A stretch of DNA of 64,000 nucleotides from Flavobacteriales bacterium (GCA_016704485.1 JADJAA010000002.1:62001-126000), one strand, 5' to 3'. Counted from the stretch's first letter, positions 1 through 9,728 are shown. Notes: generated by a model from the letters alone, not told the origin. Numbers and translations: made by a program.

Positions 1-1097
1 TCCTTCAAACTAGGAATTGCCTTGCTTACGGCAGTACCGGCTCCGGTGCTGGTGATCACCATATTGATGGCAGCACTGCGGCCACGGCGAGGTCCCTTGT
101 GGTAATTATCCAACAAATTCTGGTCGTTGGTGTAAGCATGAACCGTTTCGATATGTCCTTTCTCGATCCCCACTTCATCTTCAACCACCTTAAGTATAGG
201 GGAGATCGCGTTGGTCGTACAGCTAGCTGCACTGAAGATCTTCTCGTTCTCGATATCCTGTTCCTTGTGGTTGATCCCGTAAACGATGTTCGGTATCTCC
301 TTGCCAGGAGCCGTCAATAACACCTTGGCAACGCCTTTCCCTTTCAGATGGCGCTCCAGATCGGCACGCTTGGTGAATGCACCCGTATTGTCGATCACAA
401 GAGCATTGTTGATGCCGTACTGAGTGTAGTCAATATCCTCTGGCTTGCTAGCTGCGATCAACTGCACTTCTTGGCCGTTGATGATCAAGGTCCTGTTTGC
501 AATGTCTTCGATAACTGTTCCTTTGAATGCACCATGCACACTATCATTCCGTAACAACGCAGCTCGCTTAACGATCTCCTCATCCGTTAGCGTGCGTGTA
601 ACAATTGCACGAAGACGCAATTGTTGGCCCTTACCGGCTTGTTTCACCAATTCACGAGCAGCAATTCGGCCAATGCGACCAAATCCGTACAATACCACGT
701 CCTGCGGCTTGAATTTATGCTTATCTTGACCAATGAAATCCTTCAGATGTCCGCTAAGAAAGTCGTTCACGGAAGTGCTTTTGGAAGCAATGAATTCGTA
801 GGTCAATTTGCCGATATCGATCTTACTGGGCGCAAGGTCCAATTCGAGTAACCCACGCGCTACATTGGCTGTAACATGAACGTCTATGGGCTTCTTGACG
901 ACCTCTGAAGCATAGTCGAAATGCTTCATAACCTCTGAAATGCTGATATCCAGCAAGTGATTCCGGAAAAAAACAAGTTCAACTCCACGGTCGTACATAA
1001 GCCGACCAACTGAATTCATCAGATCCACCGCAGCTTTTTCACGATCTACGTAATCCTGTAGGCCAGCTTCGTAGCCTTTTCTCTCCAAAGTCTCCAT
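1..1097 (-). CDS. Glyceraldehyde-3-phosphate dehydrogenase, N-terminally extended form (3' end cut by window)
   Basis: NAD(P)-dependent glyceraldehyde-3-phosphate dehydrogenase of glycolysis/gluconeogenesis. About 365 residues are visible from the ATG at 1097; the C-terminus lies beyond base 1. The Rossmann start VVLYGFGRIGRIAA is at residues 134-147, preceded by about 130 residues that ordinary 335-residue GAPDH lacks. This extended form (about 480 aa) is known in Bacteroidota. The active-site motif SAASCTTN places the catalytic cysteine at residue 293, and the following HAYTNDQ and RRGRSAA segments are family hallmarks. The gene lies 40 nt downstream of rpoD on the same strand and may be read from it. 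Family assignment is firm. Which cofactor or direction it prefers cannot be told from sequence. Confidence 0.93.
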   Translation of the reverse strand, partial: METLERKGYEAGLQDYVDREKAAVDLMNSVGRLMYDRGVELVFFRNHLLDISISEVMKHFDYASEVVKKPIDVHVTANVARGLLELDLAPSKIDIGKLTYEFIASKSTSVNDFLSGHLKDFIGQDKHKFKPQDVVLYGFGRIGRIAARELVKQAGKGQQLRLRAIVTRTLTDEEIVKRAALLRNDSVHGAFKGTVIEDIANRTLIINGQEVQLIAASKPEDIDYTQYGINNALVIDNTGAFTKRADLERHLKGKGVAKVLLTAPGKEIPNIVYGINHKEQDIENEKIFSAASCTTNAISPILKVVEDEVGIEKGHIETVHAYTNDQNLLDNYHKGPRRGRSAAINMVITSTGAGTAVSKAIPSLK

Positions 1098-1137
1098 CGA
1101 ATTCAATAAAAGTTTTGGGCGTTGTACGCAGAATTGC

Positions 1138-2001
1138 CTATCCGAGATACGCTTTCAGCAACTTACTGCGGCTGGTATGGCGTAGGCGGCGTATCGCTTT
1201 CTCTTTGATCTGGCGAACACGCTCTCGTGTAAGGTCGAATTTGGCACCGATCTCCTCCAAGGTGAGGCCGTGGTTGATGGCGATACCAAAGAACAATTTC
1301 ACTACATCACGCTCACGTTCGGTAAGCGTGCTCAAGGCACGATCGATCTCTTTGCTCAACGATTCGTTCAATAGCAAACGGTCAGCTGGTGCGCTATCGT
1401 TGTTCGGCAACACATCCAGTAGGCTATTGCTTTCACCCTCAACAAAGGGTGCATCCATGCTGATATGACGACCACTGACCTTCATGGTATCAGCAACCTT
1501 TTCGGCTGGAAGATCCAGAAACACAGCGAGTTCATCCGCACTTGGTGGGCGCTCGTATTCCTGCTCCAGCTTAGCGAATGCCTTGTTGATCTTGTTCAAT
1601 GAACCTACTTGGTTCAGCGGCAAGCGCACGATACGGCTCTGCTCGGCCAATGCTTGTAGAATACTCTGGCGGATCCACCATACGGCGTACGAGATGAATT
1701 TAAATCCACGGGTTTCATCAAAGCGCTGAGCGGCTTTGATCAGACCTAGGTTCCCTTCGTTGATCAGGTCGGGAAGACTTAGACCTTGGTTCTGGTATTG
1801 TTTTGCAACCGATACCACGAAACGTAGGTTGGCTTTTACCAATTTCTCCAAGGCTACGCCATCGCCCTGTTTGATCTTCTGGGCTAATTCCACCTCTATA
1901 TCAGCGGTTATCAAGCCCTCCTTGCCGATCTCCTGCAAATACTTGTCAAGGGACTGACTTTCCCGGTTGGTGATCGATTTGGTGATCTTGAGCTGACGCA
2001 T
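1138..2001 (-). CDS. rpoD: RNA polymerase primary sigma factor RpoD/SigA
   Basis: Housekeeping sigma-70 factor of 287 aa. It directs RNA polymerase to the TTG / TAnnTTTG promoters of this phylum. The start is placed at MRQLKITKSI (2001), the usual beginning of Bacteroidota RpoD, although the frame stays open for four more codons upstream to 2013. Region 1.2 (SLDKYLQEIGK), region 2 (DLINEGNLGLIKAA, then GFKFISYAVWWIRQSI) and the region 4.2 helix-turn-helix (LTLEEIGAKFDLTRERVRQI) are all present in order. The large region 1.1 of proteobacterial sigma-70 is absent, as is normal here. A strong promoter-like TACCTTTG lies about 90 nt upstream. Confidence 0.96.
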   Translation of the reverse strand: MRQLKITKSITNRESQSLDKYLQEIGKEGLITADIEVELAQKIKQGDGVALEKLVKANLRFVVSVAKQYQNQGLSLPDLINEGNLGLIKAAQRFDETRGFKFISYAVWWIRQSILQALAEQSRIVRLPLNQVGSLNKINKAFAKLEQEYERPPSADELAVFLDLPAEKVADTMKVSGRHISMDAPFVEGESNSLLDVLPNNDSAPADRLLLNESLSKEIDRALSTLTERERDVVKLFFGIAINHGLTLEEIGAKFDLTRERVRQIKEKAIRRLRHTSRSKLLKAYLG

Positions 2002-2090
2002 CCTTGATGCCATGGTGTCCGGGGTTTAGGGTGGTTATGTGGAAACAGTGGATGAAGGAAGATGCTACGAATAGACTTCGCTTCGGGCCG

Positions 2091-2122
2091 CAAAGGTACA
2101 ACGTGACGGTCGTACAGGACAA
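2091..2122 (-). promoter_or_regulatory. Probable promoter of rpoD (TACCTTTG box)
   Basis: On the minus strand a perfect Bacteroidota -7 box TACCTTTG (2098-2091) is preceded 21 nt upstream by TTG (2122-2120). The spacing is slightly longer than the usual 18-20 nt. Transcription would start near 2085, giving an rpoD leader of about 80 nt. Inferred from consensus only. Confidence 0.5.
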
Positions 2123-2176
2123 GGGGTATTCGTGAATAATGACCCTGTTAATTTAATGACCTGATCCTCAGGCTCT

Positions 2177-3628
2177 TCAAAGACCCAATCCGTAGTATGC
2201 TTTGGTGCCGTTGGCATACACTCCTTCAATCAATACGCCACCTTTTTTATTGGCCAGAATTCGTTCCACATCTTCAGGTCGGTTCACTGCTTCCTGATCG
2301 ATCCGGGTTATTATGAAACCCTCGCGTATACCGGAGCTCCTGAATTTCCCACCATTGATGGAGGTGACTTTAACGCCATTTTGGATCGCAAGTGCCTTCA
2401 TTTCATCTGACGTTACCGCGCGCAGTTCAGCACCTAAAGCAGTCATTCCCTCACTTCGTGTTTCAACTTTGGCCACTGTTGTACCTTCTTTTCCACGAAG
2501 TGTCATATCAAAGACCTTCTCTTCCCCGGAGCGCATAACCGTAACCGGTACCTTGTTGCCTGGTCGGAATTTACTCACCTGCTCTTGGAGCTGTGGTACG
2601 TTGTTCACGTCGATATTGCCCACCTTCATGATCACATCACCGGCCTTCATTCCGGATTGTTGTGCGGCTCCACCATCAGAGACACCATTCACGTAGACCC
2701 CACGTATTTGGCCGACTTTCGTCTCGTCGGCCAATTTCTGATCCATGTCACGAATGCTCACACCGAGATATGCCCGCTGCACGCTACCGAACTCGAGCAG
2801 GTCCGCAGCAACCTTTTTAACGATGTTCACAGGTACTGCAAAAGAGTACCCGGTATAGGTTCCTGTGTTACTTGCGATGGCCGTGTTGATCCCCACAAGA
2901 TCACCATTTACGTTCACCAACGCACCACCACTATTGCCGGGGTTCACAGCAGCATCGGTCTGTATGAACGATTCGATCGGGAATACATCCCGTGTCGGGT
3001 CATACTGGAGGAGATTGATGTTCCTCGCCTTGGCGCTTACGATGCCTGCAGTTACCGTGCTTGTAAGATTCATCGGATTACCAACAGCAAGCACCCATTC
3101 ACCAACGCGTACATTATCACTATTCCCGTAGGAAACGGAAGAAAGGTTTTCCGCATTGATCTTCAATAATGCGATATCAGTACTCGGGTCACGACCGACA
3201 ACAGTACCTTCATACATCCTGTTATCATTCAAGTGTACCTGGATCTTATCCGCACCCTCAACCACGTGGTTATTCGTAACGATATATCCATCCGTGCTAA
3301 CAATAACACCGCTGCCCGCACCTTGCCTCAATTGCTGCTGCATGGGTGCTCGGTTGCCCCAAAAGAGATCAGCGAACGGGTCACGAACGTTAACCGCTGT
3401 TTCAGTCGTCACGTGTACTACACCATTCACGGTATTCTCCGCGGCTACTGTAAAGTCGAGTGCTGAAGTGGTCCCGCCATTTGCGTTAGGCAGATTCACG
3501 TAACGCACGACAGGTCGCTCTTGCGAGAGCGCTGCACTATTGGAATTTTTTGAAAGCAAATGGTTACCTCCGATCGCGAGGATCGCTCCGGCGAGACCCA
3601 TTGTGAAATATCCGAACGCTTGTTTCAT
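2177..3628 (-). CDS. HtrA/DegP-family periplasmic serine protease with two PDZ domains
   Basis: Envelope quality-control protease (S1C family), 483 aa from the ATG at 3628; the ATG at 3637 is equally possible. The N-terminus (MKQAFGYFTMGLAGAILAIG) is a signal peptide or membrane anchor. The catalytic triad is visible as His121 (TNNHVVEGAD), Asp151 (STDIALLKI) and Ser233 (NPGNSGGAL). Two PDZ domains follow: the first around YLGVSIRDMD...GMKAGDVI, the second near the C-terminus (SSGIREGFIITRIDQ). This layout matches DegP/DegQ. It is transcribed divergently from dapF and lies upstream of rpoD on the same strand, with its own spacing. Family certain; individual substrate unknown. Confidence 0.93.
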   Translation of the reverse strand: MKQAFGYFTMGLAGAILAIGGNHLLSKNSNSAALSQERPVVRYVNLPNANGGTTSALDFTVAAENTVNGVVHVTTETAVNVRDPFADLFWGNRAPMQQQLRQGAGSGVIVSTDGYIVTNNHVVEGADKIQVHLNDNRMYEGTVVGRDPSTDIALLKINAENLSSVSYGNSDNVRVGEWVLAVGNPMNLTSTVTAGIVSAKARNINLLQYDPTRDVFPIESFIQTDAAVNPGNSGGALVNVNGDLVGINTAIASNTGTYTGYSFAVPVNIVKKVAADLLEFGSVQRAYLGVSIRDMDQKLADETKVGQIRGVYVNGVSDGGAAQQSGMKAGDVIMKVGNIDVNNVPQLQEQVSKFRPGNKVPVTVMRSGEEKVFDMTLRGKEGTTVAKVETRSEGMTALGAELRAVTSDEMKALAIQNGVKVTSINGGKFRSSGIREGFIITRIDQEAVNRPEDVERILANKKGGVLIEGVYANGTKAYYGLGL

Positions 3629-3836
3629 GATCTTCATTTTGTTGTGATGTAACGGGATCAAAGTTCGTGCCCGGAACATTCGGTGAACGGAATGTCAGTG
3701 TGAAATTGTCTAATTGTCGCGTTAAAATCTGTGATCGGCAGTTTGGCCAAACCCACAAGCTGATCAAAGGATCAATGATCTAAGATAAGAAAGATCAATA
3801 GGTTCTGGAAGTGGTTGTAATTTTCCACCGGAATTC

Positions 3837-4625
3837 ATGCAGATCAATTTTGTAAAATGGCACGGCACAGGTAATGATTTCGTCGTTGTCGACGATCGTG
3901 ATGGTTCATTCCCGTCCGGTGATCTTGATCTTATCCGAAAGCTGTGCGATCGCCATTTTGGCATTGGTAGTGATGGGTTGGTCCTGATCCAGAAAGGAAA
4001 AGGACTAAGCCATGATTTCCACATGGAGTTCTTCAATCCAGATGGCAGTCAGAGTTTTTGTGGCAATGGAAGTCGGTGTGCTTTTGCTTATTGGAGCGAG
4101 TTGAGCAAGGGTAGGGGAGAAGCAAATTTCACAGCGATCGACGGTATCCACAATGGATCTTGGAGAGGAGATGAAGTGGCGGTTTCACTGGGATTCGAGG
4201 GTTGCGTGCAATTGGCTTTCGATGGGGACGATGTGGATTTCGTTGATAATGGTTCACCACACGAACTGGTCTGGGTAGCTGATCCGGAGGCTATTGAGAT
4301 CATGCAGGATGGTCCACGTCGGCGATTTGATGAACAACATGCTCCGGGTGGCACGAATGTCAATTTTCTGAAGCCGGAAGATGGATCCATTCATATGCGC
4401 ACTTACGAACGCGGAGTGGAGGCGGAGACATTAAGTTGCGGAACAGGAGTTGTTGCTGCTGCGCTCAGTGCATTACAAAGGAATGTGACCCAAACACCAG
4501 TTACTGTGAATACACGCGGAGGTACCTTACATGTGGAAGCAGAGCTGATCGCTGCTGATACTTTTGGTCGCATCAAATTGATAGGCCCGGTAACGCGAGT
4601 CTTTGAAGGCCATTTCTCATTTTAG
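3837..4625 (+). CDS. dapF: Diaminopimelate epimerase
   Basis: Converts LL- to meso-diaminopimelate for lysine and peptidoglycan synthesis. The protein has 262 aa, close to the usual 270. Both catalytic cysteines are present: Cys75 in the SFCGNGSRC motif and Cys201 in LSCGTGVVAAA. The opening MQINFVKWHGTGNDF and the GTNVNF segment are family signatures. The gene is divergent from the HtrA protease and is followed about 170 nt later by mltG, another peptidoglycan gene, so the two may be read together. Confidence 0.96.
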   Translation: MQINFVKWHGTGNDFVVVDDRDGSFPSGDLDLIRKLCDRHFGIGSDGLVLIQKGKGLSHDFHMEFFNPDGSQSFCGNGSRCAFAYWSELSKGRGEANFTAIDGIHNGSWRGDEVAVSLGFEGCVQLAFDGDDVDFVDNGSPHELVWVADPEAIEIMQDGPRRRFDEQHAPGGTNVNFLKPEDGSIHMRTYERGVEAETLSCGTGVVAAALSALQRNVTQTPVTVNTRGGTLHVEAELIAADTFGRIKLIGPVTRVFEGHFSF

Positions 4626-4793
4626 ATCAGTGATCTACATGCATTTGATCAACTCAACTATTGAAGCACAGCGCGTTAACCGACCTATGCACTTTTGGAC
4701 GCAGTTCTACGATATTATTAAGCCCGATAACGTTCAGTACGAGACCACTTTTTCACTCTTTCAACCAATTAGGTTCGCAACCCCTCACGTATT

Positions 4794-5819
4794 TTGAAGC
4801 AGTGGAAGATCTTTCTTTGGTTGGTACTTTTTCTCGCTCTGGCAGCGGGTATTTTCGGCTGGCGTACGTGGAAGGAATTGTTCGGACCTGGCGTAACCGG
4901 GGATCGGATCTTACTGATACCCACTGGATCAACATTGGATCAGGTGATCGATAGCTTGAAGGCGACCGGAGTTATCACCGAGGAAGCAAGTTTCCGGATG
5001 TTGGCGGAGCGGAAGAACTATGTGAACAAAGTGAAACCGGGTAGGTACAGGATCACAAGTGGGACCAGCTTGAATTCATTGTTGAATACATTGCGAAGCG
5101 GCGATCAGGAACCCATAGATCTTACGTTCACCAACGTGAAGGATCTGCCTGAACTAGCGGGTCGTGTGGCGCGTTACGTGGAGACGGACTCGCTAACGAT
5201 GTTGAGTGCGTTGCGCGATCCTACGGAGCATCAAAAGGCGGGGCTCAACCGGAATAATTTCATCAGTTTGTTCATACCGAATACGTACGAGTTCTGGTGG
5301 ACCACAACGCCGGAAAAATTCATCGAGCGCATGACCAAGGAGTATTCGAAATTCTGGACCGAAGAACGAATGCTCAAAGCAAAAAAATACAACTTGGATC
5401 CAGCGGAAGTAGCAACCCTCGCATCGATCGTTCAAGCAGAGACCATGCGTATATCGGATGCACCACGTATCGCTGGGGTCTATCTGAACAGGTTACGCAT
5501 CGGCATGCCATTACAAGCCGATCCTACGTTGAAATTCGCTTTAGGAATGGATAGCTTGAACCGTGTACTGGACCGTGATAAGCTGGTGGACTCTCCCTAC
5601 AATACTTACCAGCACATTGGTCTGCCACCGGGCCCCATAAATATGCCGGAGCCACGGTTTCTGGATGCCGTACTTAATGCCGAAAAGCACGATTTTCTTT
5701 ACTTCTGTGCAAAAGCCGATCTCAGCGGATACAGTGACTTTACCAAGACATACGATCAGCATTTGGTGAATGCCCGTAAATATCAACGTGCGTTGAATGC
5801 TAGAAAGATATATCGGTGA
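4794..5819 (+). CDS. mltG: Endolytic murein transglycosylase MltG (YceG-like)
   Basis: Inner-membrane enzyme that cuts nascent glycan strands and sets their length. The 341-aa protein opens with a single membrane anchor (IFLWLVLFLALAAGIFGW), then a LysM-like segment, then the catalytic YceG domain. The catalytic Glu is at residue 216 in IVQAETMR, followed by the conserved YLNRLRIGMPLQADPT and YNTYQHIGLPPGPI motifs. The C-terminus YSDFTKTYDQH is also typical. The start is TTG at 4794; no ATG precedes the membrane segment, so TTG is probably real. It follows dapF on the same strand. Confidence 0.95.
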   Translation: MKQWKIFLWLVLFLALAAGIFGWRTWKELFGPGVTGDRILLIPTGSTLDQVIDSLKATGVITEEASFRMLAERKNYVNKVKPGRYRITSGTSLNSLLNTLRSGDQEPIDLTFTNVKDLPELAGRVARYVETDSLTMLSALRDPTEHQKAGLNRNNFISLFIPNTYEFWWTTTPEKFIERMTKEYSKFWTEERMLKAKKYNLDPAEVATLASIVQAETMRISDAPRIAGVYLNRLRIGMPLQADPTLKFALGMDSLNRVLDRDKLVDSPYNTYQHIGLPPGPINMPEPRFLDAVLNAEKHDFLYFCAKADLSGYSDFTKTYDQHLVNARKYQRALNARKIYR

Positions 5820-6030
5820 AAAGTGGCATTCGGTTGATCTGTTCTGCATCTGTGGGGGCATGCGGACCCAAGGCACCTAGCGATCGTATCGATATCCTTT
5901 CTGTTCCAATTCGGTTCATATCCAGCTCTTGGCCGGTTCATGTCGAGTTATTCTTACCATCTCCGTAACCCCAAGAAAACACCCTACGTAATAAACGATC
6001 TTATTTTCGCACCCCATTAGAACAATCAGT

Positions 6031-7437
6031 ATGACCAAGATCAAGTTCGGTACCGACGGATGGCGCGCCATCATTGCTCAGGAATTCACAGTGGATAATG
6101 TAGCGCGTGTAAGCGTGGCCGTAGCCCATTGGGTAAAGAAGAATTTCCCAAATGATCCAAGTATTGTTCTTGGGCACGATTGCCGTTTTGCGGGAGAACT
6201 ATTCGCAGAGACCTGTGCCAAGGTCTTCGTTCATCATGGGATCAAGGTGTATCTGGCTAAAGGTTTTGTGAGCACGCCCATGGTATCGTTGGGTGCTTTT
6301 AATAAGAAGAGCGCAATGGGAGTGATCCTTACTGCGAGTCATAATCCTCCGAGCTATAACGGGTATAAGTTGAAAGGCATACACGGCGGACCACTGATCC
6401 CAGAGGACGTGCAGGCAGTTGAAGACATCATTCCTGAGAACCACGGGATCGACCTGGCTTCCATCGATCTAAAGAAAGCCAAGGCCGATGGCATGATCAT
6501 GGATATTGATCTTGAGACCATGTACGTGGACCACTGCGAAAAGAACTTCGACATGAAGGCCATTCGCGATAGTGGGCTAAGCTGGGGATATGATGCCATG
6601 TATGGATCCGGACAGAACGTTATAAAGCGCATTTTGCCACAAGCAAAAATGTTGCATTGCGACTATAACCCATCCTTCATGGGTCAGGCTCCCGAGCCGA
6701 TCGACAAGAACCTACAGGAATTCAGCGCGTTGATCAAAAAAGGAGGTATCGATTGTGGTCTCGCCACGGATGGCGATGCGGACCGTATCGGACTTTACAA
6801 CAGCAAAGGTGATTTCATTGATAGTCACCACATCATCCTTCTATTGATCCATTACTTGGTGAAGTATAAGAAGTTCACAGGCAAGGTGGTAGTAGCTGTT
6901 AGCACAACGCCAAAAGTGAAGAAACTCTGCGCCCACTACGGCTTGGAATACCAAGTGACCAAGATCGGTTTCAAGTGGATCTGCGGTATCATGATCAATG
7001 AGGACGTACTCTTGGGCGGTGAAGAAAGCGGTGGCATCGCCATAAAGGGCCACATCCCCGAGCGCGATGGTATCTGGATGGGCTTGACAATTTGGGAGTT
7101 CATGGCCAAGAGTGGTAAGAGCTTGGATGACCTGATCAATGAGGTTTACGCAATCGTTGGACCTTTCAAGTATGAGCGCAATGATCTGCACATCAGTGAA
7201 AAGGTGAAGCAGGATGTCCTTGCAGCCTGCGAAAGTGGTAAGTACACCAGCTTCGGCGATTACAAGGTGAACAGCGTTGAGACCATAGATGGATTCAAAT
7301 TCCATATGGACAATGACCAATGGATGATGATCCGCGCAAGTGGTACCGAGCCAGTACTCCGGTTATATGCCGAAAGCGACACGCTTGAGAATGCACGGAA
7401 GATCCTTATCGCTACGCAGAAGGCGATCGGAGCTTAA
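6031..7437 (+). CDS. Phosphoglucomutase/phosphomannomutase (alpha-D-phosphohexomutase)
   Basis: Interconverts the 1- and 6-phosphates of a hexose (glucose or mannose), feeding sugar-nucleotide and cell-wall pathways. The 468-aa protein carries all four family motifs: the phosphoserine loop TASHNPP with Ser103, the metal site DGDADRIG from residue 247, the sugar-binding GEESGGIAIKGHIPERDG and the phosphate-binding RASGTEPVLRLY near the C-terminus. Substrate preference between glucose and mannose cannot be read from these motifs. A good hairpin terminator follows within 20 nt, so the gene is probably monocistronic. Confidence 0.94.
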   Translation: MTKIKFGTDGWRAIIAQEFTVDNVARVSVAVAHWVKKNFPNDPSIVLGHDCRFAGELFAETCAKVFVHHGIKVYLAKGFVSTPMVSLGAFNKKSAMGVILTASHNPPSYNGYKLKGIHGGPLIPEDVQAVEDIIPENHGIDLASIDLKKAKADGMIMDIDLETMYVDHCEKNFDMKAIRDSGLSWGYDAMYGSGQNVIKRILPQAKMLHCDYNPSFMGQAPEPIDKNLQEFSALIKKGGIDCGLATDGDADRIGLYNSKGDFIDSHHIILLLIHYLVKYKKFTGKVVVAVSTTPKVKKLCAHYGLEYQVTKIGFKWICGIMINEDVLLGGEESGGIAIKGHIPERDGIWMGLTIWEFMAKSGKSLDDLINEVYAIVGPFKYERNDLHISEKVKQDVLAACESGKYTSFGDYKVNSVETIDGFKFHMDNDQWMMIRASGTEPVLRLYAESDTLENARKILIATQKAIGA

Positions 7438-7453
7438 TTGAACCGAACAAGTT

Positions 7454-7497
7454 AAAGCAACGCTCCTTATCCGCAAGGTTTCGGAGCGTTTTGCTTT
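7454..7497 (+). terminator. Rho-independent terminator after the phosphohexomutase
   Basis: AAAGCAACGCTCC (7454-7466) pairs with GGAGCGTTTTGCTTT (7483-7497) with two bulged bases, followed by a T-rich tract. It lies 17 nt after the stop codon. Confidence 0.75.
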
Positions 7498-7509
7498 TTG
7501 GTGTAGATC

Positions 7510-7566
7510 GTTGTTGGTTGTCCGTTTAGACCGTTTGGATGGCCACGAAGCTGGATAACCAACGAC
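7510..7566. repeat. Imperfect inverted repeat of the GTTGTTGGTTGTCC type
   Basis: GTTGTTGGTTGTCC (7510-7523) is answered by GGATAACCAACGAC (7553-7566), a reverse-complement copy with two mismatches. The first arm continues as 17 identical bases with 34207-34223, which lies inside the dnaE-like gene. It is probably one copy of a dispersed palindromic repeat. Confidence 0.5.
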
Positions 7567-7674
7567 TAACTTCCAGCTGGTCTTTTTAATCCGAAAATCT
7601 AACCCAAGCAATCTGCGTTGATCATTTCTTCCTGCGTTATCAGCGTTCCATCTACCATCCCCTAATTTTACCCA

Positions 7675-8586
7675 ATGCTACTGACCCATTCCAGCCGGTC
7701 GCGGCCGTGGGTCGTAGTGATGCTTGCGATCTGCGCTTTTCAAGGCGTTGCGCAGGATTCTACCTCGGCGGTACCGAACAAACGGTGTGTTCGGAATACA
7801 ACGATCGCCGTTGCAGCAGGAATTGCTGGAACATTCGTGGCACTCGATCAAGCGTGGTATGCGGATTATGATCGCGGCCCGTTCCACACATTCGATGATA
7901 GCGGTGAGTGGTTGCAAATGGATAAGGTGGGCCACACGTTCAGTGGTTACCAACTAGGGCGCATTGGTTATACGCTCTACAACCGTTGCGGCACCAAGCG
8001 AAAAACCGCGAACTGGGCAGGTGGATCTTTGGGTTTTCTATTTCTCACAGGCGTAGAAGTACTGGATGGCACCTCCGATGCATGGGGCTTCTCGTGGAGC
8101 GACATGGCGGCCAATACGATCGGTGCGGGGCTGTTCATTGGGCAGGAATTACTGTGGAACGAACAACGTATCGGCGTAAAACTTTCCGCGCATACAACTG
8201 GTTTCGCGGCGCAGCGTCCTGATCTGTTGGGCGAGAGCCTCCCCGAACGGATCCTGAAGGATTACAACGGCCAGACCATCTGGCTAAGCGCCAACCTCAA
8301 GAGCTTTTTACCGAGCACCAGGATCCCGGGATGGCTGAATATTGCTGGTGGATATGGAGGCGAGAACATGGTCAGTGCATTTCCAATAACACCGCTGGTG
8401 GTCGGTGACCAGTCAGACCGTTACCGCCAATACTACTTGGCACCTGATATCGACTTTACGCGGATCCGCACAAGATCCAAAGTGTTACGTACGGTGTTCT
8501 TCGTTTTGAACGGGATCAAATTTCCGCTGCCCGCTGTGGAATTCCAAAGCACGGGAAAGGTGGTTGGGCATTGGGTTTATTTTTAA
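7675..8586 (+). CDS. DUF2279-family envelope protein
   Basis: A 303-aa protein of unknown function. An N-terminal signal peptide ending near GVAQ is followed by a DUF2279-like core: DKVGHTFSGYQLGRIGY, then EVLDGTSDAWGFSWSDMAAN with glycine-rich membrane-like segments around it. This is the pattern of the family related to the lipoprotein YfiM. The C-terminal third is soluble-looking and Bacteroidota-specific. It ends 6 nt before the next small ORF, so the two probably form an operon. The family call rests on motif recognition; no biochemical role can be proposed. Confidence 0.72.
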   Translation: MLLTHSSRSRPWVVVMLAICAFQGVAQDSTSAVPNKRCVRNTTIAVAAGIAGTFVALDQAWYADYDRGPFHTFDDSGEWLQMDKVGHTFSGYQLGRIGYTLYNRCGTKRKTANWAGGSLGFLFLTGVEVLDGTSDAWGFSWSDMAANTIGAGLFIGQELLWNEQRIGVKLSAHTTGFAAQRPDLLGESLPERILKDYNGQTIWLSANLKSFLPSTRIPGWLNIAGGYGGENMVSAFPITPLVVGDQSDRYRQYYLAPDIDFTRIRTRSKVLRTVFFVLNGIKFPLPAVEFQSTGKVVGHWVYF

Positions 8587-8592
8587 AACGGG

Positions 8593-8985
8593 ATGCCAAT
8601 AGGTGAAGCCATTGCTGGGTTTTTTGCGGAAGTGTTAGTCTACATTGTTTACGAGACGATCTTGAAAGGATTCTTCAGGGCCATTCGCAGCATATACCGA
8701 TGGCTTGCTTTAGTACTTTTTGGGGTCAAGTATCCGAACGCTGAGTTCGAAAGGATCAAGCGCATCTACACTCATAAAAGAGTTGTGCTTAGGGATGTGC
8801 TCTTCGACGTGATCCCCAAGGGAACCCAAGGTGTTGTGCTTGAGGTGATCGATGAGGAAAAGGTATTCGCAGAATTTGAAAGCGCCACCGGCGATAAGGT
8901 CTCAATAGGAGACGAAACAGTTTTCGAGGTGGAGTTGAATCGATTGTCGCTGGTCCGACGAAGACCGATCAGACGTCGCCGATGA
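8593..8985 (+). CDS. Small hypothetical protein with a membrane-associated N-terminus
   Basis: A 130-aa protein not assigned to a named family. Residues 1-50 are hydrophobic and amphipathic (FFAEVLVYIVYETILKG, then WLALVLFGVKYPN). Residues 55-120 form a compact beta-rich segment (VLFDVIPKGTQGVVLEVID), resembling small SH3-like or DUF4926-like folds. The tail is a basic RRRPIRRRR. It starts 6 nt after the DUF2279 gene, suggesting co-translation. Codon usage and the tight spacing support it as real. Confidence 0.6.
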   Translation: MPIGEAIAGFFAEVLVYIVYETILKGFFRAIRSIYRWLALVLFGVKYPNAEFERIKRIYTHKRVVLRDVLFDVIPKGTQGVVLEVIDEEKVFAEFESATGDKVSIGDETVFEVELNRLSLVRRRPIRRRR

Positions 8986-9040
8986 TCAGTGGGTTCGATC
9001 TGATCCACATTCAGTAATGACAGCTCGGACACCTCCGATC

Positions 9041-9598
9041 TTACCTCAACTCTCCCGCATCCAATAGCAACTTCACCTTCATCACGGCTGCAACCGTAAG
9101 ACTATCCCGTAATTCGCCGCGCATCACCATTTCATAGAGCTCCTGAAACGGAAGTTTGCGCATGGCCAATTCTTCGTTGGAATCGGGTTCAGGCGTGTGG
9201 TACTCGAGATCCTGGGCTACGAAGATGATCGCAGTTTCGTCGCTCGCCGAGTTACTGAGGTCCATTTGAAGTACTTCTGTCCAGCGTTTGGCCACGATAC
9301 CAACTTCTTCCAGGAGTTCACGTTGTGCGCTTTCGATCGGCGGTCGGTCACGTTTTCCGCCACCCTCAGGGATCTCCCAACTGTATGCCCCCAACGGGTA
9401 CCGGTATTGGCCCACGATCCAGGTATTCAGTTCCTCATCCAACGGTACAATACCAACAGCAAGGTTCTTGAAATGTACCACGCCATAGATCCCTTCTGCA
9501 CCGCTCGGGTCGATCACGTCGTGGTGGCTCACACTGATCCACTGTGTACTGTACCGTTCTTCGATCTTTAGAGTTTTCCAAGGGTTGCGTTCTTGCAT
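9041..9598 (-). CDS. Nudix hydrolase, ADP-ribose pyrophosphatase-like
   Basis: Hydrolyses a nucleoside diphosphate linked to another group, by family most likely ADP-ribose or a nucleotide sugar. From the ATG at 9598 it has 185 aa; the frame is open 17 codons further but the start at MQERNPWK fits homologues better. The Nudix box is at GGGKRDRPPIESAQRELLEE, with the metal-binding REXXEE core intact. The first, non-catalytic Glu of the box consensus appears replaced by Arg. The upstream segment YRYPLGAYSWEIPEG is typical of ADP-ribose pyrophosphatases. It is convergent with the DUF2279 pair. Confidence 0.88.
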   Translation of the reverse strand: MQERNPWKTLKIEERYSTQWISVSHHDVIDPSGAEGIYGVVHFKNLAVGIVPLDEELNTWIVGQYRYPLGAYSWEIPEGGGKRDRPPIESAQRELLEEVGIVAKRWTEVLQMDLSNSASDETAIIFVAQDLEYHTPEPDSNEELAMRKLPFQELYEMVMRGELRDSLTVAAVMKVKLLLDAGELR

Positions 9599-9728
9599 GG
9601 GGCTAAAATAATGATCGATCAAATAGCTGCACTGGCATAAAACTACCAAACACGGCCTTCAATTTGGCACATTCACCTTTGGGCGGATGATCATCCCCCC
9701 TTCGGTTGAAGCATGTTAATTTCGCGCC